This document shows positions 18,559-32,669 of a stretch of 64,000 nt of DNA, one piece after another (within the stretch, counting starts at the first letter, position 1; each line of letters starts with the position of its first letter). This DNA is from Prochlorococcus marinus str. MIT 0919. Lineage in GTDB: Bacteria; Cyanobacteriota; Cyanobacteriia; PCC-6307; Cyanobiaceae. A program made the translations under genes and the position numbers. The notes under the pieces were generated by a model. The model was given only the letters and a program-made list of their open reading frames with translations. It had not been told where the DNA came from and made no database searches. The stretch is taken from contig NZ_CP114779.1 in assembly GCF_027359375.1 (NCBI RefSeq), forward strand, positions 1,505,598 to 1,569,597, written 5' to 3'.

Positions 18559-19992
18559 ATCGAGCATTGAGACGTCATTTGGGCACACTTTTAGAAAATG
18601 ATGCAAAAGTAAAAAACCAACTATTGTCCATGTTTGATATGTTCTTGATTGTTGACCTACCCAGGTTCCAGTAGGACCGTCAAAATATTCCGCCCATTTT
18701 TGTTTAGGTAATTGATTGAGTTGACTCCAATAACACTCTTCTAAAAGTGTTCGCATTTGGCCCATTAAAAGAACATCTGCTTTCGGGTACCTTTGCTCAT
18801 GCATCAGTATTGATGCTCCAAAAAACCAAAGTATGCTTGGCCAATGTCCTCCGTTGTGGTAGCTCCATGGCCAGTTTTTAGGATCAGAGCCGGTTTTGTT
18901 TTGCCATTCTTCTACTTCCATAGGCGGGTGACAAATTCGCATGGGCATCTGAGCCATGAGGTGCTCTCGATTATGTAGAACCAACCTAAAAAGAGCACGT
19001 TGTTGTGGAGCTGTTAGTACCCCGAACATGCATGCGAGGGAATTGCCAAGGCTATAAAAACGAAAGTCTGGTCTTCCAGTTCTGATGTTTCCAATCAAGT
19101 ATCCACCTCTATTTTCCAGCCAATCTTGAAGCCAAGAAGGCACAACCTGTGGTTGGACATTGAATTCATTCTGATGCTGATCTTCCCCATACTGCTCTGT
19201 TGGCCTCCTTCTCAGAACTTGCATTGTCTTGCTAGTTACCCAGTAATGCTTTAAAAGAAATTGCCTCAGATCATGTACCCATTGTCTAGTTAGTAAAAGT
19301 CGTTGATCTAGTAATCTGCTGATTTGATGCTTACTACTTAGATTCATAAGCTCAATACAACTTGTTAGGGATGCATATAGCAAAACTTCTACTTCTAAAG
19401 GGGCTCCCCAAACATCCATGGGACGATCAATCATAAAAGAACAATCGGGAACAAATAAGACAGGAGTCCCTTCGAAAGTTGGGTGCAAAACTAGATCTAA
19501 TAAAAGTTGAACGCCTCTTTGGACTTGTTGGCTGATTCCAAAACTAGTATCTTTGCTTTTTCTTACGTATAGCCAACACAATATTGGCCACCAAAGGCTC
19601 GCATCGGCAGAAGTTATTCTTCCTATCGACCTTTGCCCATAGTCTGCAATAAGTTGTCCTTTCTCTTCTACAAAAGAAGTTGGGAAAATACCTCTGGTCT
19701 GGTATGCGGTGCTTTGTAAATCAAGGCAGACTGTTAGAAATTTTTTGACTATGTCATATCTTTTTTGGGTTAAGAGATAAATCATGACGGGTACGTTGTC
19801 CCGCAAAAAAATCTCACCGTAATTCAACGCATCATTATTTGCTGGGTGCTCAAGTGCCGCTACGCTGCCAGAAATGCTTCCGGAGATCTCAACTAGAGAC
19901 CTTTCGAAATGCTCCTTAGCTCTTTTGATAACCGCATCTTCATTAGAGTTTGGTCTCAATCTTTTGTTTTGCTGGCTAAAACGTCCTGCCAT
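18544..19992 (-). CDS. neutral/alkaline invertase (glycoside hydrolase family 100)
   Basis: Cytosolic enzyme that cleaves sucrose to glucose and fructose. The 482-residue protein has typical GH100 features: [18 protein letters not shown] near residue 90 with the catalytic acid region, [19 protein letters not shown], and [19 protein letters not shown]. Cyanobacterial homologues of this type hydrolyse sucrose, which fits cells that use sucrose or glucosylglycerate as compatible solutes. It converges on petD (15-bp overlap) and is divergent from the rRNA leader. Confidence 0.9.
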   Translation of the reverse strand: MAGRFSQQNKRLRPNSNEDAVIKRAKEHFERSLVEISGSISGSVAALEHPANNDALNYGEIFLRDNVPVMIYLLTQKRYDIVKKFLTVCLDLQSTAYQTRGIFPTSFVEEKGQLIADYGQRSIGRITSADASLWWPILCWLYVRKSKDTSFGISQQVQRGVQLLLDLVLHPTFEGTPVLFVPDCSFMIDRPMDVWGAPLEVEVLLYASLTSCIELMNLSSKHQISRLLDQRLLLTRQWVHDLRQFLLKHYWVTSKTMQVLRRRPTEQYGEDQHQNEFNVQPQVVPSWLQDWLENRGGYLIGNIRTGRPDFRFYSLGNSLACMFGVLTAPQQRALFRLVLHNREHLMAQMPMRICHPPMEVEEWQNKTGSDPKNWPWSYHNGGHWPSILWFFGASILMHEQRYPKADVLLMGQMRTLLEECYWSQLNQLPKQKWAEYFDGPTGTWVGQQSRTYQTWTIVGFLLLHHFLKVCPNDVSMLDLEKS

Positions 19993-20080
19993 TTAGTAAT
20001 TGTTTAGTCAGCTTCTGAAAGGGGTTTTGAGAAGCAGTACATCTTCAGACTTAGCACGAAACTATAGTTGCGACTATTTG

Positions 20081-20110
20081 TTGCTTTTAAGTCGCTTTGT
20101 GGTTTAAAAT
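20081..20110 (+). promoter_or_regulatory. candidate sigma70-type promoter for the rRNA operon
   Basis: TTGCTT at 20081-20086 and TAAAAT at 20105-20110 are separated by 18 bp, close to a sigma70 promoter. The position about 530 bp before the 16S gene would give a long leader. This is a pattern match only. Confidence 0.35.
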
Positions 20111-20262
20111 TAAGGACTGGATGTGAATCAGGTTAATACCTGGAACACAGTTCGCTAATTGACCAAGGTTGTTTCCTTGTAATGTCAGTGAGCGCTTACA
20201 ACTTTGAAGGATAAACCCATCTTGTTGTAGGTTTCTAGAAGTAGCTTCTGCTACTAAATCCT

Positions 20263-20280
20263 TTGGCTTTTAAAAGCCAA
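20263..20280. repeat. perfect 18-bp palindrome in the rRNA leader
   Basis: TTGGCTTTTAAAAGCCAA reads the same on both strands and is flanked by AAATCC-T and GGGG. It could form a hairpin in the leader RNA or be a protein-binding site. Confidence 0.6.
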
Positions 20281-20637
20281 GGGGTAGAACCTGGACAACT
20301 AAAAAGTTTAGGAACTGACGCTTTTATCGCGTCCTTGGAATTTCCTTGGATGTATATGCGATAGAGGTGTGAGGTCCCGTCAAAAGAAATTAGTTGCATA
20401 GTTCTGTCACTATTTCGAATTGGAGTTTCACGGCTCTATTTTGATATTCGGTGTTACAGAGTTAGAGCAACGACGGATCTGAGATCCGGGAAAGTCACGA
20501 AGATAAAACTAAGTGCACTCTTTAGAACCCTTATTAAAAACAAGGTGGCAACAATCACAATCAGTACGCCAGTGCTGTTATCTGTGGGAGAAGCAAATCA
20601 GACTGAGTAGAATTTATTTTTACAATAGGGCCTGACT

Positions 20638-22122
<1,485 letters not shown>

Positions 22123-22294
22123 CAGGGAGACAAAAACTGATTATTTTTCCTAATAAAAAATTTAGGAGATAATCCTGTCACCTTAGGTCGATCGGTACCT
22201 CTGATTAAGACGATAGAAAATGAGAAATCAATTTTTATTTTTATTAATTTCAGTTCCTAAACTTGTCTAGGTCACACCCAACAAACTTTCTTCT

Positions 22295-22368
<74 letters not shown>

Positions 22369-22377
22369 TTCGTTGTT

Positions 22378-22450
22378 GGGGGTATAGCTCAGTTGGTAGA
22401 GCGCCTGCTTTGCAAGCAGGATGTCAGCGGTTCGAGTCCGCTTACCTCCA
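22378..22450 (+). tRNA. tRNA-Ala (TGC)
   Basis: A 73-nt tRNA 9 bp after tRNA-Ile. The acceptor GGGGGTA pairs with TACCTCC, and the anticodon loop TTTGCAA contains TGC. The discriminator is A and CCA is not encoded. Confidence 0.98.
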
Positions 22451-22831
22451 CTGATCAACTACCTGATAACTCGATTCAAGGAGATTGACATTTGTTAAAT
22501 GTGATTTAGACGTTGTTCAACTGATTGAACCTAGCTTCCTATCACTCTTAGGTAATTAAATTTATTTTGATTGATAAGACGCTGGGCTCACTGTGGTTTT
22601 AATTAATCACAGCTTAAGTTCAGTAGAACCTTGACAACTGCATAAGTGAGTCTGGAAAGAAAAAGCATCTAACTATAGATGTCTAATTCCATTAGTAAAT
22701 TTTTTACTAATAGATTTTATATACAATTCTAATTTTCAAGAGCCGCTAATCTTAGCTTTTAAAGTTATACTAAATTGAATTATTTTTTAGTTCGTTTTTA
22801 TAAGTGTTAAAGGCAATTTAAATAGATTAAT
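22451..22831 (+). other. second part of the 16S-23S spacer
   Basis: About 380 bp between tRNA-Ala and 23S contain no tRNA and no convincing ORF. The AT-rich part near 22680-22800 probably includes the 5' strand of the 23S processing stem. Nothing else was recognised. Confidence 0.6.
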
Positions 22832-25707
<2,876 letters not shown>

Positions 25708-25786
25708 TATAATTACTCTTGACTTTAGAAAAAGCTTTTTCATTTCAGCCACTATGCAGTTCTCAAGGCTCAACCTTGAATGTTTT

Positions 25787-25905
25787 TCCTGGTGTTCATG
25801 GCGATGTGGAACCACTCCGATCCATCTCGAACTCGGTTGTGAAACGCATCAGCGGCGACGATATTTGGGGGGTAGCCCCCTGAGAAAATAGCTCAATGCC
25901 AGGTA
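25787..25905 (+). rRNA. rrf: 5S ribosomal RNA
   Basis: About 119 nt starting TCCTGGTGTT and ending with the complementary CCAGGTA. The internal CCACTCCGATCCATCTCGAACTC is typical. It is 80 bp after 23S. End points are approximate by one or two bases. Confidence 0.93.
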
Positions 25906-25971
25906 AAACATCTTTCAAAGTATTTTCCTTGATAGAACTAATAATCAACTAAAAATAGAAAATTAAAATAA

Positions 25972-26832
25972 TTAATTCTGACATCTTGGGCACCAATGAG
26001 AGCTTCTGCCCGAGATTTTCTCCTTATATATCGTTTCGCCACATTTTCTGCAGGGCTTTGTATCTCTTCGATAAACCCATGCTTCACCTCCGTAATTGCC
26101 ATTTAAACCTTCAAGATCCCTGAAATCAGAGAAAGTTGTTCCTCCTTTCCCAATGCTTATTCTTATAACTTTTACTATGCTTTTGCATAGTCTATTAATC
26201 TCACTATCTTTTAGCTTGCCAGATTGTTTGATTGGTATTATTCCTGCATCAAATAGGCTTTCATCTGCATATATATTTCCAATACCTGCAACAAGTGATT
26301 GATCTAGCAAAGCTGATTTAATACTTCTAGACTTACCTTTTAGTGATCGTTTTAAATAGATAGGGTTAAATTCCTTACTAAAGGGCTCAGGCCCAAGAGT
26401 TCTCAAACCTCTAATTACCTCTCTCGGATTTTTATGCTTTGGTATTAGCCAAACTTGACCAAAATTACGTATATCGACAAACCGTATTTCTGCCCCCTGA
26501 CTATTCCAGAGCCTAACTCTTGTATGCTTACAAGCTGCATTGCTCTTTTTATGCCACTGAAAATAACCTGTCATTCTTAGATGAATAACTAATGATCCAG
26601 AATTAATATTTTCACCTGAGGAATTTTCAGTTAAGAGCTTTGCTATTAAATACTTTCCTCTTCTTTCCCATTTCCCAATAATTAAACCTTTAATTGACGA
26701 TATAAACTCTTCGGAACCACCCTCGCTAGCTATTGTCCTCTGGGAAAGTACTTCTACTTTTTTTACACAAAAACCTTTAAGTCGCTTTTCTAATCCTTTG
26801 CGAACAGTCTCAACCTCTGGAAGTTCGGGCAA
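25972..26832 (-). CDS. mutM: formamidopyrimidine-DNA glycosylase
   Basis: Removes oxidised purines such as 8-oxoguanine and cleaves the abasic site. It begins PELPEVETVRKGL with the catalytic proline exposed after Met removal. It has the helix-two-turn-helix segment DQSLVAGIGNIYADESLF, and ends with the zinc finger CRKCG...CPRCQ. The 286 aa are normal for cyanobacteria. It lies 5 bp downstream of psaE, so the two are probably co-transcribed, an arrangement also seen in other cyanobacteria. Confidence 0.95.
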   Translation of the reverse strand: MPELPEVETVRKGLEKRLKGFCVKKVEVLSQRTIASEGGSEEFISSIKGLIIGKWERRGKYLIAKLLTENSSGENINSGSLVIHLRMTGYFQWHKKSNAACKHTRVRLWNSQGAEIRFVDIRNFGQVWLIPKHKNPREVIRGLRTLGPEPFSKEFNPIYLKRSLKGKSRSIKSALLDQSLVAGIGNIYADESLFDAGIIPIKQSGKLKDSEINRLCKSIVKVIRISIGKGGTTFSDFRDLEGLNGNYGGEAWVYRRDTKPCRKCGETIYKEKISGRSSHWCPRCQN

Positions 26833-26837
26833 GAATC

Positions 26838-27047
26838 TTAAACAGCTTCTAGTTCACTTTCTGCAAAGTTATTAGTATTGTTGCCGCCATCAATACCACT
26901 GTATGCGGCATAATTCACCTTATCGAATCTAACAACAACAGGATATTTAATTCCTGAAGTGTCAACGGAAGCAACCTTTCCCACTTCGTTATACCAATAT
27001 GATTCGGGTCGCTTCACCCTTACCATGTCGCCTCTGGAAATAGCCAT
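26838..27047 (-). CDS. psaE: photosystem I reaction centre subunit IV (PsaE)
   Basis: Peripheral stromal subunit of photosystem I that helps ferredoxin docking and cyclic electron flow. The 69-residue SH3-like beta barrel begins [20 protein letters not shown], continues through [19 protein letters not shown] and ends [11 protein letters not shown] frame extension to 27068 adds seven residues, but the family starts at MAISRG. It is upstream of mutM on the same strand. Confidence 0.96.
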   Translation of the reverse strand: MAISRGDMVRVKRPESYWYNEVGKVASVDTSGIKYPVVVRFDKVNYAAYSGIDGGNNTNNFAESELEAV

Positions 27048-27171
27048 TACTGCTTTTGAACAACTCATTAATTACATTATCGCCTAGATAGTGAAAATTT
27101 ACCTTAGCGTCACAGAATGTCGTCCCTAAACCTGCAGACTGTGTAATTATCAACAGGAGTTTTTTGAGTTT

Positions 27172-28215
27172 GTGAAAATAGAACCTTCGTTACTTAATTT
27201 CAATTTGCCTGATCCTGACAAGGAAGATATCAGTAATATTGAGTTTTTAGAGCGTCTGGAGAATGCTTGGTCAATATGTGAACGAGTTGATTTGCAAACT
27301 GAGATTTGGAGAGGAAGAATTTTAAGAATTGTTCGAGATCGTGAAAAAAAAGGAGGAGAAGGTAGAGGAGCTGGCTTTTTGCAATGGTTGCGCGAAATGG
27401 AGATAAGTAAGACAAGAGGATATGCACTAATTCAACTTGCAGATTCTGCCGATGACCTTGTTGGGGATGGAATGCTGCAGAGTGAAAGTGTAAACAATTT
27501 CTCTCGACGGTCTTTTATAGAGACAGCTCAATCTGCACCTGAAGTGCAGCAATTGATTGCTGAATCAGCAAATGAAGGGAATGCGATAACTCGAAAAGAT
27601 GTCCGTAGGCTTTCAGATGAATTTACTGCTGCAACAAGTTCTTTATTACCGGAGGAGATCCGTGAAAGAGCCCAGTCTAATTTGCTTCCTTCCAGAACAA
27701 TTGCTCCTTTGGTTAAAGAACTGTCTAAATTGCCTCCAATACAGCAAGAAGATCTTCGCAAGACTTTAAAAGACGACCCGCATTTAGATTCGGTTAAGGA
27801 CGTCACTTCAGTCGCCAGATATTTGGGCAAGGCTATTGACGCCTCAATATCTTTAAGAGCATTGCAAAGAGAAGGCCTAGACCTTGAAAAGGCCACTCAA
27901 GAAGCGCAGAGAATAGACTCGTTAGGGTTCTTAAGTGATGCTTTTACCCAGGCGAAATCAATAGAATCCTCAATTCTTAGATTTCATACTTCCTGGAAAA
28001 GGCTTGAAGGTTTATATGAAAAGTTGTGGGTGGAAAGTGGAAGCAGTACTCCTCATTTAAGAGCAGTCTTAGATGCATTGCAAACGTTAAGCGGGGCAAC
28101 CATGCGAGTCTCTTTAGGCGAAATATCTGGAGGTAAAACACTAAGATTGCAAATAGTTGAGGAGTCGCCAGAGCAAATTGAGCCCCCCAGCTTTCCTGAG
28201 ACTCAGAAAACTTAA
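27172..28215 (+). CDS. conserved cyanobacterial protein of unknown function (347 aa)
   Basis: A 347-codon frame beginning at a GTG (27172), with AGGAG about 12 bases upstream. The product is soluble, charged and probably mostly helical. It has no membrane segment or obvious catalytic motif. The region around residues 40-75 (WRGRILRIVRDREKKG then FLQWLREMEISKTRGYALIQ) looks like a helix-turn-helix, so DNA binding is a possibility. The C terminus is acidic and proline-rich. It is divergent from psaE and converges on the LysM gene. Function unknown. Confidence 0.75.
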   Translation: MKIEPSLLNFNLPDPDKEDISNIEFLERLENAWSICERVDLQTEIWRGRILRIVRDREKKGGEGRGAGFLQWLREMEISKTRGYALIQLADSADDLVGDGMLQSESVNNFSRRSFIETAQSAPEVQQLIAESANEGNAITRKDVRRLSDEFTAATSSLLPEEIRERAQSNLLPSRTIAPLVKELSKLPPIQQEDLRKTLKDDPHLDSVKDVTSVARYLGKAIDASISLRALQREGLDLEKATQEAQRIDSLGFLSDAFTQAKSIESSILRFHTSWKRLEGLYEKLWVESGSSTPHLRAVLDALQTLSGATMRVSLGEISGGKTLRLQIVEESPEQIEPPSFPETQKT

Positions 28216-28231
28216 CCAGGCTTTTCTTAAG

Positions 28232-29089
28232 TTAAAGTTTCTTGGTGCAGATATCATCAACCAACTTGAATTCGAATTCACGCTTAGGGGTGAACCATTT
28301 TTTCCATTGATTATTACTCTTTGTAGAAGTAATCTTATAATATGAGCAATTAATTGCTAGAAATAACGAATTACCATTTTTGTTAATTGCTGGCATTACA
28401 AAACTTCCATCCACTCTCTTCCTCTCCGAAAAGTTTACTTTTAAAGAACCATAGTTACGCCAATCAATAATTTTACTGGTCTTTTCTTTAATAGTATAGT
28501 TATCAATTAAAGAATTTGCTCTCATTGCTGACTTCTCATTAGTCTTAGAATATAGATAAATCTTATCCCCAGGCTGAATATTATTAGGACTTGATAAACT
28601 ATTAAACTTTATGATATTTTTCATGGACAGATTATACCTTTTAGATATTGAATTTAATGTTTCACCCTCAGATACAATATGAACTACTTGAGCGGCTTCT
28701 TTTGGCTTTAAGGCCGACTTTGGAAGTCTTAATTCTTGCCCTAAGTATAAAAAGTTAGAATCATCAAGTTTGTTCAAATATATAATATCTTTAATATTCA
28801 CCTTGTATAAGAAAGCAATTTCACTAAGAGTTTCTCCACTTGATACTAAATGAGTGAGGCTACTTTTTTTAATTGCAAGATTGTTATTACCTGGAAGCTT
28901 AATTCTTTGACCTACTTTTAGTTTATCTGCATCATAAATTCTGTTTAAATCCATGAGAGACCTTAAGCTTACATTGTATCTTTGGGCTATTTTTGACAAC
29001 GTATCACCAGGCTTTATTATTATATCTGCCAAGCATTTACTAGGTGATAACATTAAAAATGCAAAGAGTAGTAGAAAAATTTTTACCAT
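28232..29089 (-). CDS. secreted LysM-repeat protein
   Basis: Predicted cell-wall-binding protein. From the ATG at 29089 an N-terminal signal peptide (MVKIFLLLFAFLMLSPSKC) precedes three LysM repeats at about residues 22-65, 73-115 and 127-170 (each with a GETLSxIAxxYxV pattern). The last about 90 residues form a separate region without a recognised family (WRNYGSLKVNFSERKR...). An upstream ATG at 29176 would add 29 residues and push the signal peptide inside. It lies 87 bp downstream of the aldehyde dehydrogenase. No catalytic domain is visible. Confidence 0.8.
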   Translation of the reverse strand: MVKIFLLLFAFLMLSPSKCLADIIIKPGDTLSKIAQRYNVSLRSLMDLNRIYDADKLKVGQRIKLPGNNNLAIKKSSLTHLVSSGETLSEIAFLYKVNIKDIIYLNKLDDSNFLYLGQELRLPKSALKPKEAAQVVHIVSEGETLNSISKRYNLSMKNIIKFNSLSSPNNIQPGDKIYLYSKTNEKSAMRANSLIDNYTIKEKTSKIIDWRNYGSLKVNFSERKRVDGSFVMPAINKNGNSLFLAINCSYYKITSTKSNNQWKKWFTPKREFEFKLVDDICTKKL

Positions 29090-29176
29090 CTTGTTTAGTT
29101 CATTGTTTTTAAAGCTAATCACCTTTATATGAACAGCTAATTGATATAAGTAATTTGAAAATTTATTAATTACCAT

Positions 29177-30571
29177 TTAGCTTAAAAGTTTTCTGAGAAG
29201 TGAAATATCAATATTGTAGGGTGGGTATCTGAATTGCAGGTCTAGCCAAAATGGTCTATTAAGGATTGATTTCTTATGGGAGAAGTTGTCAAAGCCTGCT
29301 TTGCCATGGTAGCTGCCCATTCCGCTATAGCCAACTCCCCCAAAGGGAAGCTCAGGTATTCCAGCTTGTATTATCACATCATTAAAGCATACTCCACCAG
29401 AGCTAGTTGTATTTATAAGAATTTTTTGATCCTCTTTCGATCCTCCAAACATATAAATAGCAAGAGGCTTTTCATATTTCCTTATTTGATCTAATGCATA
29501 AGAAAGGTTTTTTATTTCAACAATGGGCAATAGAGGACCAAATATTTCATCTTCTTCAAGTAATGAGTCTTTGAAGGATTTTATATCAATTAATGTTGGA
29601 CTTACTCTTCTCCTCTTTAAATCTACATCGCCCCCAAATATAATTTGATTTCTATCTCTAGCATTCTCTAGCAAGTTGTTTATTCTTTCAAAATGTCTAT
29701 TATTTAAATTACCTAAACTACTTGATTCCAAAGGCTCAGATCCATAAAAATTGATAATAGAATCTTTCATCTGTTTGATTAAACCTTCTTTCAAACCTTC
29801 CTCAACTAAAATATGATTTGGAGCAAGACATGTTTGCCCAGCATTTATTGATTTGCCCCAGATTAGCCTTCGTGCAGTTGTTTCGATATCTGCACCTTTT
29901 ATAATAATTGCTGGATTCTTTCCACCCAACTCTAATGTTACAGGTGTGAGAGTCTTCGCAGCAGATTGCATAATTTTCGAGCCTATCTTACTCCCACCAG
30001 TAAAAAAGATATGGTCAAACTTATTTTTTACTAGCTGTTCAGAGAACTTTGAGTCGCCTTCAAAAGCTAGAACTACATCTTTTGGAAAATATAAATTTAT
30101 TAGCTTTGCTATTAATTTGGATGTTTCAGGTGCATATTCTGATGGCTTAACAACTGCAGTATTCCCTGCGGCTAAAGCGGATATGAGTGGATGAATTGTA
30201 AGCATGAAAGGGTAATTCCATGGACCAATAATCAAAACGCAACCAAGAGGTTCGTTTAAGCTCATTGCATTGCCAGGCTTGAGAAATATTGGAACATTCA
30301 CCGATTTGGCCTTGATCCATGAACTCAAATTTTTACTCGTCAGAGATAGTTCTTGCTTTAGAGCTGCTATTTCAAAAAATGCTTCGGTAGGTGGCTTGCC
30401 TAAATCACATGCTAAGGCCTCTAGAATGGCATCTTCGTTTTCTTCTACAAGTGCTTTTAAAATGCCAAGTTGAAGCTTTCTCCAATTAATAGATCTTGTT
30501 TCGCCATTTAAAACTGGCTTGCGAAGGTTATTAATGTTGAAGTCTTCTGTATTCAACTCCTTATTGTCCAA
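29177..30571 (-). CDS. aldehyde dehydrogenase, class-3 (fatty-aldehyde-type)
   Basis: NAD(P)-dependent oxidation of aldehydes to acids. The nucleotide and substrate motifs are PWNYPFMLTIHPLISALAAG, TGGSKIGSKIM, the general base in LELGGKNPAII, and the catalytic cysteine in GQTCLAP. The C-terminal hydrophobic extension resembles cyanobacterial enzymes of the alkane/fatty aldehyde type, which are about 460 aa. It is upstream of the LysM gene on the same strand. The substrate is not proven. Confidence 0.88.
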   Translation of the reverse strand: MDNKELNTEDFNINNLRKPVLNGETRSINWRKLQLGILKALVEENEDAILEALACDLGKPPTEAFFEIAALKQELSLTSKNLSSWIKAKSVNVPIFLKPGNAMSLNEPLGCVLIIGPWNYPFMLTIHPLISALAAGNTAVVKPSEYAPETSKLIAKLINLYFPKDVVLAFEGDSKFSEQLVKNKFDHIFFTGGSKIGSKIMQSAAKTLTPVTLELGGKNPAIIIKGADIETTARRLIWGKSINAGQTCLAPNHILVEEGLKEGLIKQMKDSIINFYGSEPLESSSLGNLNNRHFERINNLLENARDRNQIIFGGDVDLKRRRVSPTLIDIKSFKDSLLEEDEIFGPLLPIVEIKNLSYALDQIRKYEKPLAIYMFGGSKEDQKILINTTSSGGVCFNDVIIQAGIPELPFGGVGYSGMGSYHGKAGFDNFSHKKSILNRPFWLDLQFRYPPYNIDISLLRKLLS

Positions 30572-30609
30572 AGTAATAAATTAAATAATAAAATAAAGAA
30601 TTTAGAGGT

Positions 30610-30628
30610 GTCACGAAATTTCTGTGAC
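30610..30628. repeat. imperfect inverted repeat upstream of a VTT gene
   Basis: GTCAC...GTGAC arms flank a 9-bp core; the inner pairs AAA/TTT are also complementary. It lies in the divergent interval between the aldehyde dehydrogenase and the VTT membrane protein, so it may be an operator. It is not a canonical NtcA site (GTA-N8-TAC). Confidence 0.35.
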
Positions 30629-30808
30629 CTTATAAAATCTTTAATTTGCAAGTCTATACCTTAATTCGTACTATATTCGAAATTAAAGACGATTGCGATA
30701 TCTTTGACTTTGATTAAATACCTTTAGAATTTTTTTAGAGGTTAGGTCTAATTAATACTTGACTCTTTGAAAGAAAGGATCCAAAATTAATAATTAAAGA
30801 TATTTTTT

Positions 30809-31525
30809 ATGAAAGATTGGATGCGTGGTCAGTCTATTTATAAGTATCTATTGCTTGTGATCCTTATTACGGGATTGATTGTTGGCTATAAAACATTTGA
30901 TACATCTACTGTAAATAATTTAATACTGGAAAGTTATAACAATATAGGGAGTGTAGGTATTGTAACCATTTTGCTGATCTTCTCCCTAAGATTTATCAGT
31001 ATTATAATTCCTATATTGCCTGGCACTTATTGTTCTATCTTGGCAGGTTATTTTTTTGGAATAGAAGCGGGTTTATTTCTGGTATTTTTTGCAGACTTTA
31101 CTTCTTGTTCTTGTTCTTTTTTCCTATCTAGGAAATTAGGTAGTTCTTTTATCGCTAATTTTTTAGGAGCCAGGCAAATGCAAAAGATTGAAGGCATCAG
31201 TAAAAAATATATAGAGAGAAATTTTTTCTTAATGACTGGTTTCCTGATGACACAATTTTTTGATTTTGTTTGTTATGCAATTGGTCTAACTAAAATCTCT
31301 TGGAAAAGGTTTATGCCAGCTTTAGTTGTAAGTATAATTATATCAGATATTCCTTTTGTAGCAGGTGGATTTGCTATTAAAGAATTGAAAGATGCAAGTG
31401 TAAGCCAAGTCCTAAATGGTGAAGTCTCTGTCTTGCAAGGACCATATTTATTAGTATTTGTAGTTTCTGCTCTTATCGTATTCACTTTAGGATTTTTAAA
31501 CTTATTTTTGAAAAAAAGAGTTTGA
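30809..31525 (+). CDS. TVP38/TMEM64 (VTT/DedA-related) membrane protein
   Basis: 238-residue integral membrane protein with about six hydrophobic segments. It carries the family pattern PILPGTYCSILAGYFFG, FLSRKLGSSF and GLTKISWKRFMPALVV, corresponding to the paired re-entrant helices of VTT proteins. DedA/TVP38 relatives are involved in lipid or ion handling at the membrane. Its substrate is not known. The start at 30809 is ATG, with no obvious purine-rich site. Confidence 0.75.
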   Translation: MKDWMRGQSIYKYLLLVILITGLIVGYKTFDTSTVNNLILESYNNIGSVGIVTILLIFSLRFISIIIPILPGTYCSILAGYFFGIEAGLFLVFFADFTSCSCSFFLSRKLGSSFIANFLGARQMQKIEGISKKYIERNFFLMTGFLMTQFFDFVCYAIGLTKISWKRFMPALVVSIIISDIPFVAGGFAIKELKDASVSQVLNGEVSVLQGPYLLVFVVSALIVFTLGFLNLFLKKRV

Positions 31526-31605
31526 TATATATCATCTATTAATTCTTTTTCTATTTTAAGATTACTATTCAATTGATTTCATGATTTCAATGGCAAATCT
31601 GTTTT

Positions 31606-32007
31606 CTAACTCAGCCCTATAAAAAGTTCTTTGTGAACAACAAGAAATTCATATGGAGAAGTACCTGAAGATGGACTTAAATAATCCCCGTCGATGTTTT
31701 TGGCCGAGCTACAGATCAGATCACCATCCCACTTGACGCCATACTCGCTAACTTGCTTTGACCATTTACGTATTTTTTCAAAATGCTCAGGCATTTCGCC
31801 GCCTATTTTTCTGCAGATCTCGCAAATTTGCGACAATGCTGGTGGTTTAGGTTTTAATTTTAAATCTTTTACCATCATTGGCTGAGAAAATACTCCTATA
31901 TACCTGATGTAATCAATTAACTCTAACTCTCTAGCTGATAAGCTTGCACTGTTCAAAGCTTTTTCAAAATCTTCTATTGGTGTTAAAGGTCTTGGTGTTT
32001 TAATCAT
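31606..32007 (-). CDS. hypothetical protein (133 aa)
   Basis: ATG-initiated frame encoding a soluble protein starting MIKTPRPLTPIEDFEKALNS. Two cysteines in CEICRK and a following segment with KWDGDLICSSAK are notable. No domain is recognised. The pattern of helices and a short charged linker is protein-like. It lies on the minus strand, convergent with the VTT gene. Confidence 0.55.
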   Translation of the reverse strand: MIKTPRPLTPIEDFEKALNSASLSARELELIDYIRYIGVFSQPMMVKDLKLKPKPPALSQICEICRKIGGEMPEHFEKIRKWSKQVSEYGVKWDGDLICSSAKNIDGDYLSPSSGTSPYEFLVVHKELFIGLS

Positions 32008-32309
32008 GCAGAGTTTGTTCGCAGTTATTTTTAGATCTATATGAAACAGATTAACTTGTTAATAAGCTTATATCAGAGATGAGCCAAAATGCCAAATTAT
32101 CTATGTTGGTGTATAATTTGCTTGTCATTTGACAAGCAAATAATTTGAAAAGTTATTTTAATTATCATTGCTAAGCAACATTTAATCTTAACAAATAAAA
32201 ACTTATTTGTATTTCCTGATCTTCATCTATTCCCTTGTGCTCAGGTCAATAGGTAGCAATTAACTGGCACACCTAATTGTTGCTCACAATGCTTTTTAGG
32301 CCTTGACTC
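32008..32309. other. AT-rich intergenic region with a strong inverted repeat
   Basis: No ORF of interest. The main structure is a perfect 12-bp inverted repeat at 32116-32141. The remainder shows nothing recognisable. Confidence 0.5.
32116..32141. repeat. 26-nt inverted repeat, 12-bp perfect arms
   Basis: ATTTGCTTGTCA and TGACAAGCAAAT are reverse complements separated by two bases. No T run follows on either side, so it is not a typical terminator. It lies between two minus-strand unknown genes. Confidence 0.6.
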
Positions 32310-32669
32310 TTACCACATATCTTCATTGCTATCATCCTTTTCGCTTTTTCTCTTTTCTAAGGCATCAAGTCGTTTTTTGAACTCGATTTCTTCATCTGAA
32401 GAGTCCCTTTCTTCTAAGCCTTTAACTTTAACCACTTCTTTTACTTTTCCTTCAAATTCATCATCAAAGTACTCTTTCATCTCTTTCCAAACTTCTCTTT
32501 CCTCCTCATTCCCTACGGTCCCGCTAACTTGAAGATCAATCACCTCTTTTGCAAATTTTCTTAGTTCAGTTTCTGACATGGATTCGACACGAATATCAAT
32601 GTAGATTTGCTTGAGAGCATCTAGTTGAGGTTTGGTTAAATCCTTAAAAGAAATTTCTTCGTTTTTCAC
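32310..32669 (-). CDS. small highly charged hypothetical protein (119 aa)
   Basis: A 119-codon frame beginning MKNEEISFKDLTKPQLDALK, rich in Glu, Asp and Lys, strongly helical, with an acidic C-terminal half ending NEDMW. No membrane segment or known domain. The composition is compatible with a small nucleic-acid- or protein-binding helix. It is flanked by longish AT-rich gaps. Confidence 0.55.
   Translation of the reverse strand: MKNEEISFKDLTKPQLDALKQIYIDIRVESMSETELRKFAKEVIDLQVSGTVGNEEEREVWKEMKEYFDDEFEGKVKEVVKVKGLEERDSSDEEIEFKKRLDALEKRKSEKDDSNEDMW

Larger units (their letters stand above)
19993..20637 (+). other. rRNA operon leader and intergenic region
   Basis: No protein gene is seen in these 645 bp. 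The stretch holds a possible promoter (20081-20110), a perfect 18-bp palindrome (20263-20280), and a hairpin CGGATCT-G-AGATCCG at 20474-20488. These probably belong to the transcribed leader and 16S processing region. The rRNA operon is on the plus strand, and the invertase gene is divergent. Confidence 0.6.

Noticed and set aside
32326-32532. Plus-strand Ser-rich frame opposite the charged protein
   Set aside because: It is the antisense shadow of the Glu/Lys-rich gene at 32310-32669; runs of serine and phenylalanine are expected from reversed acidic codons.
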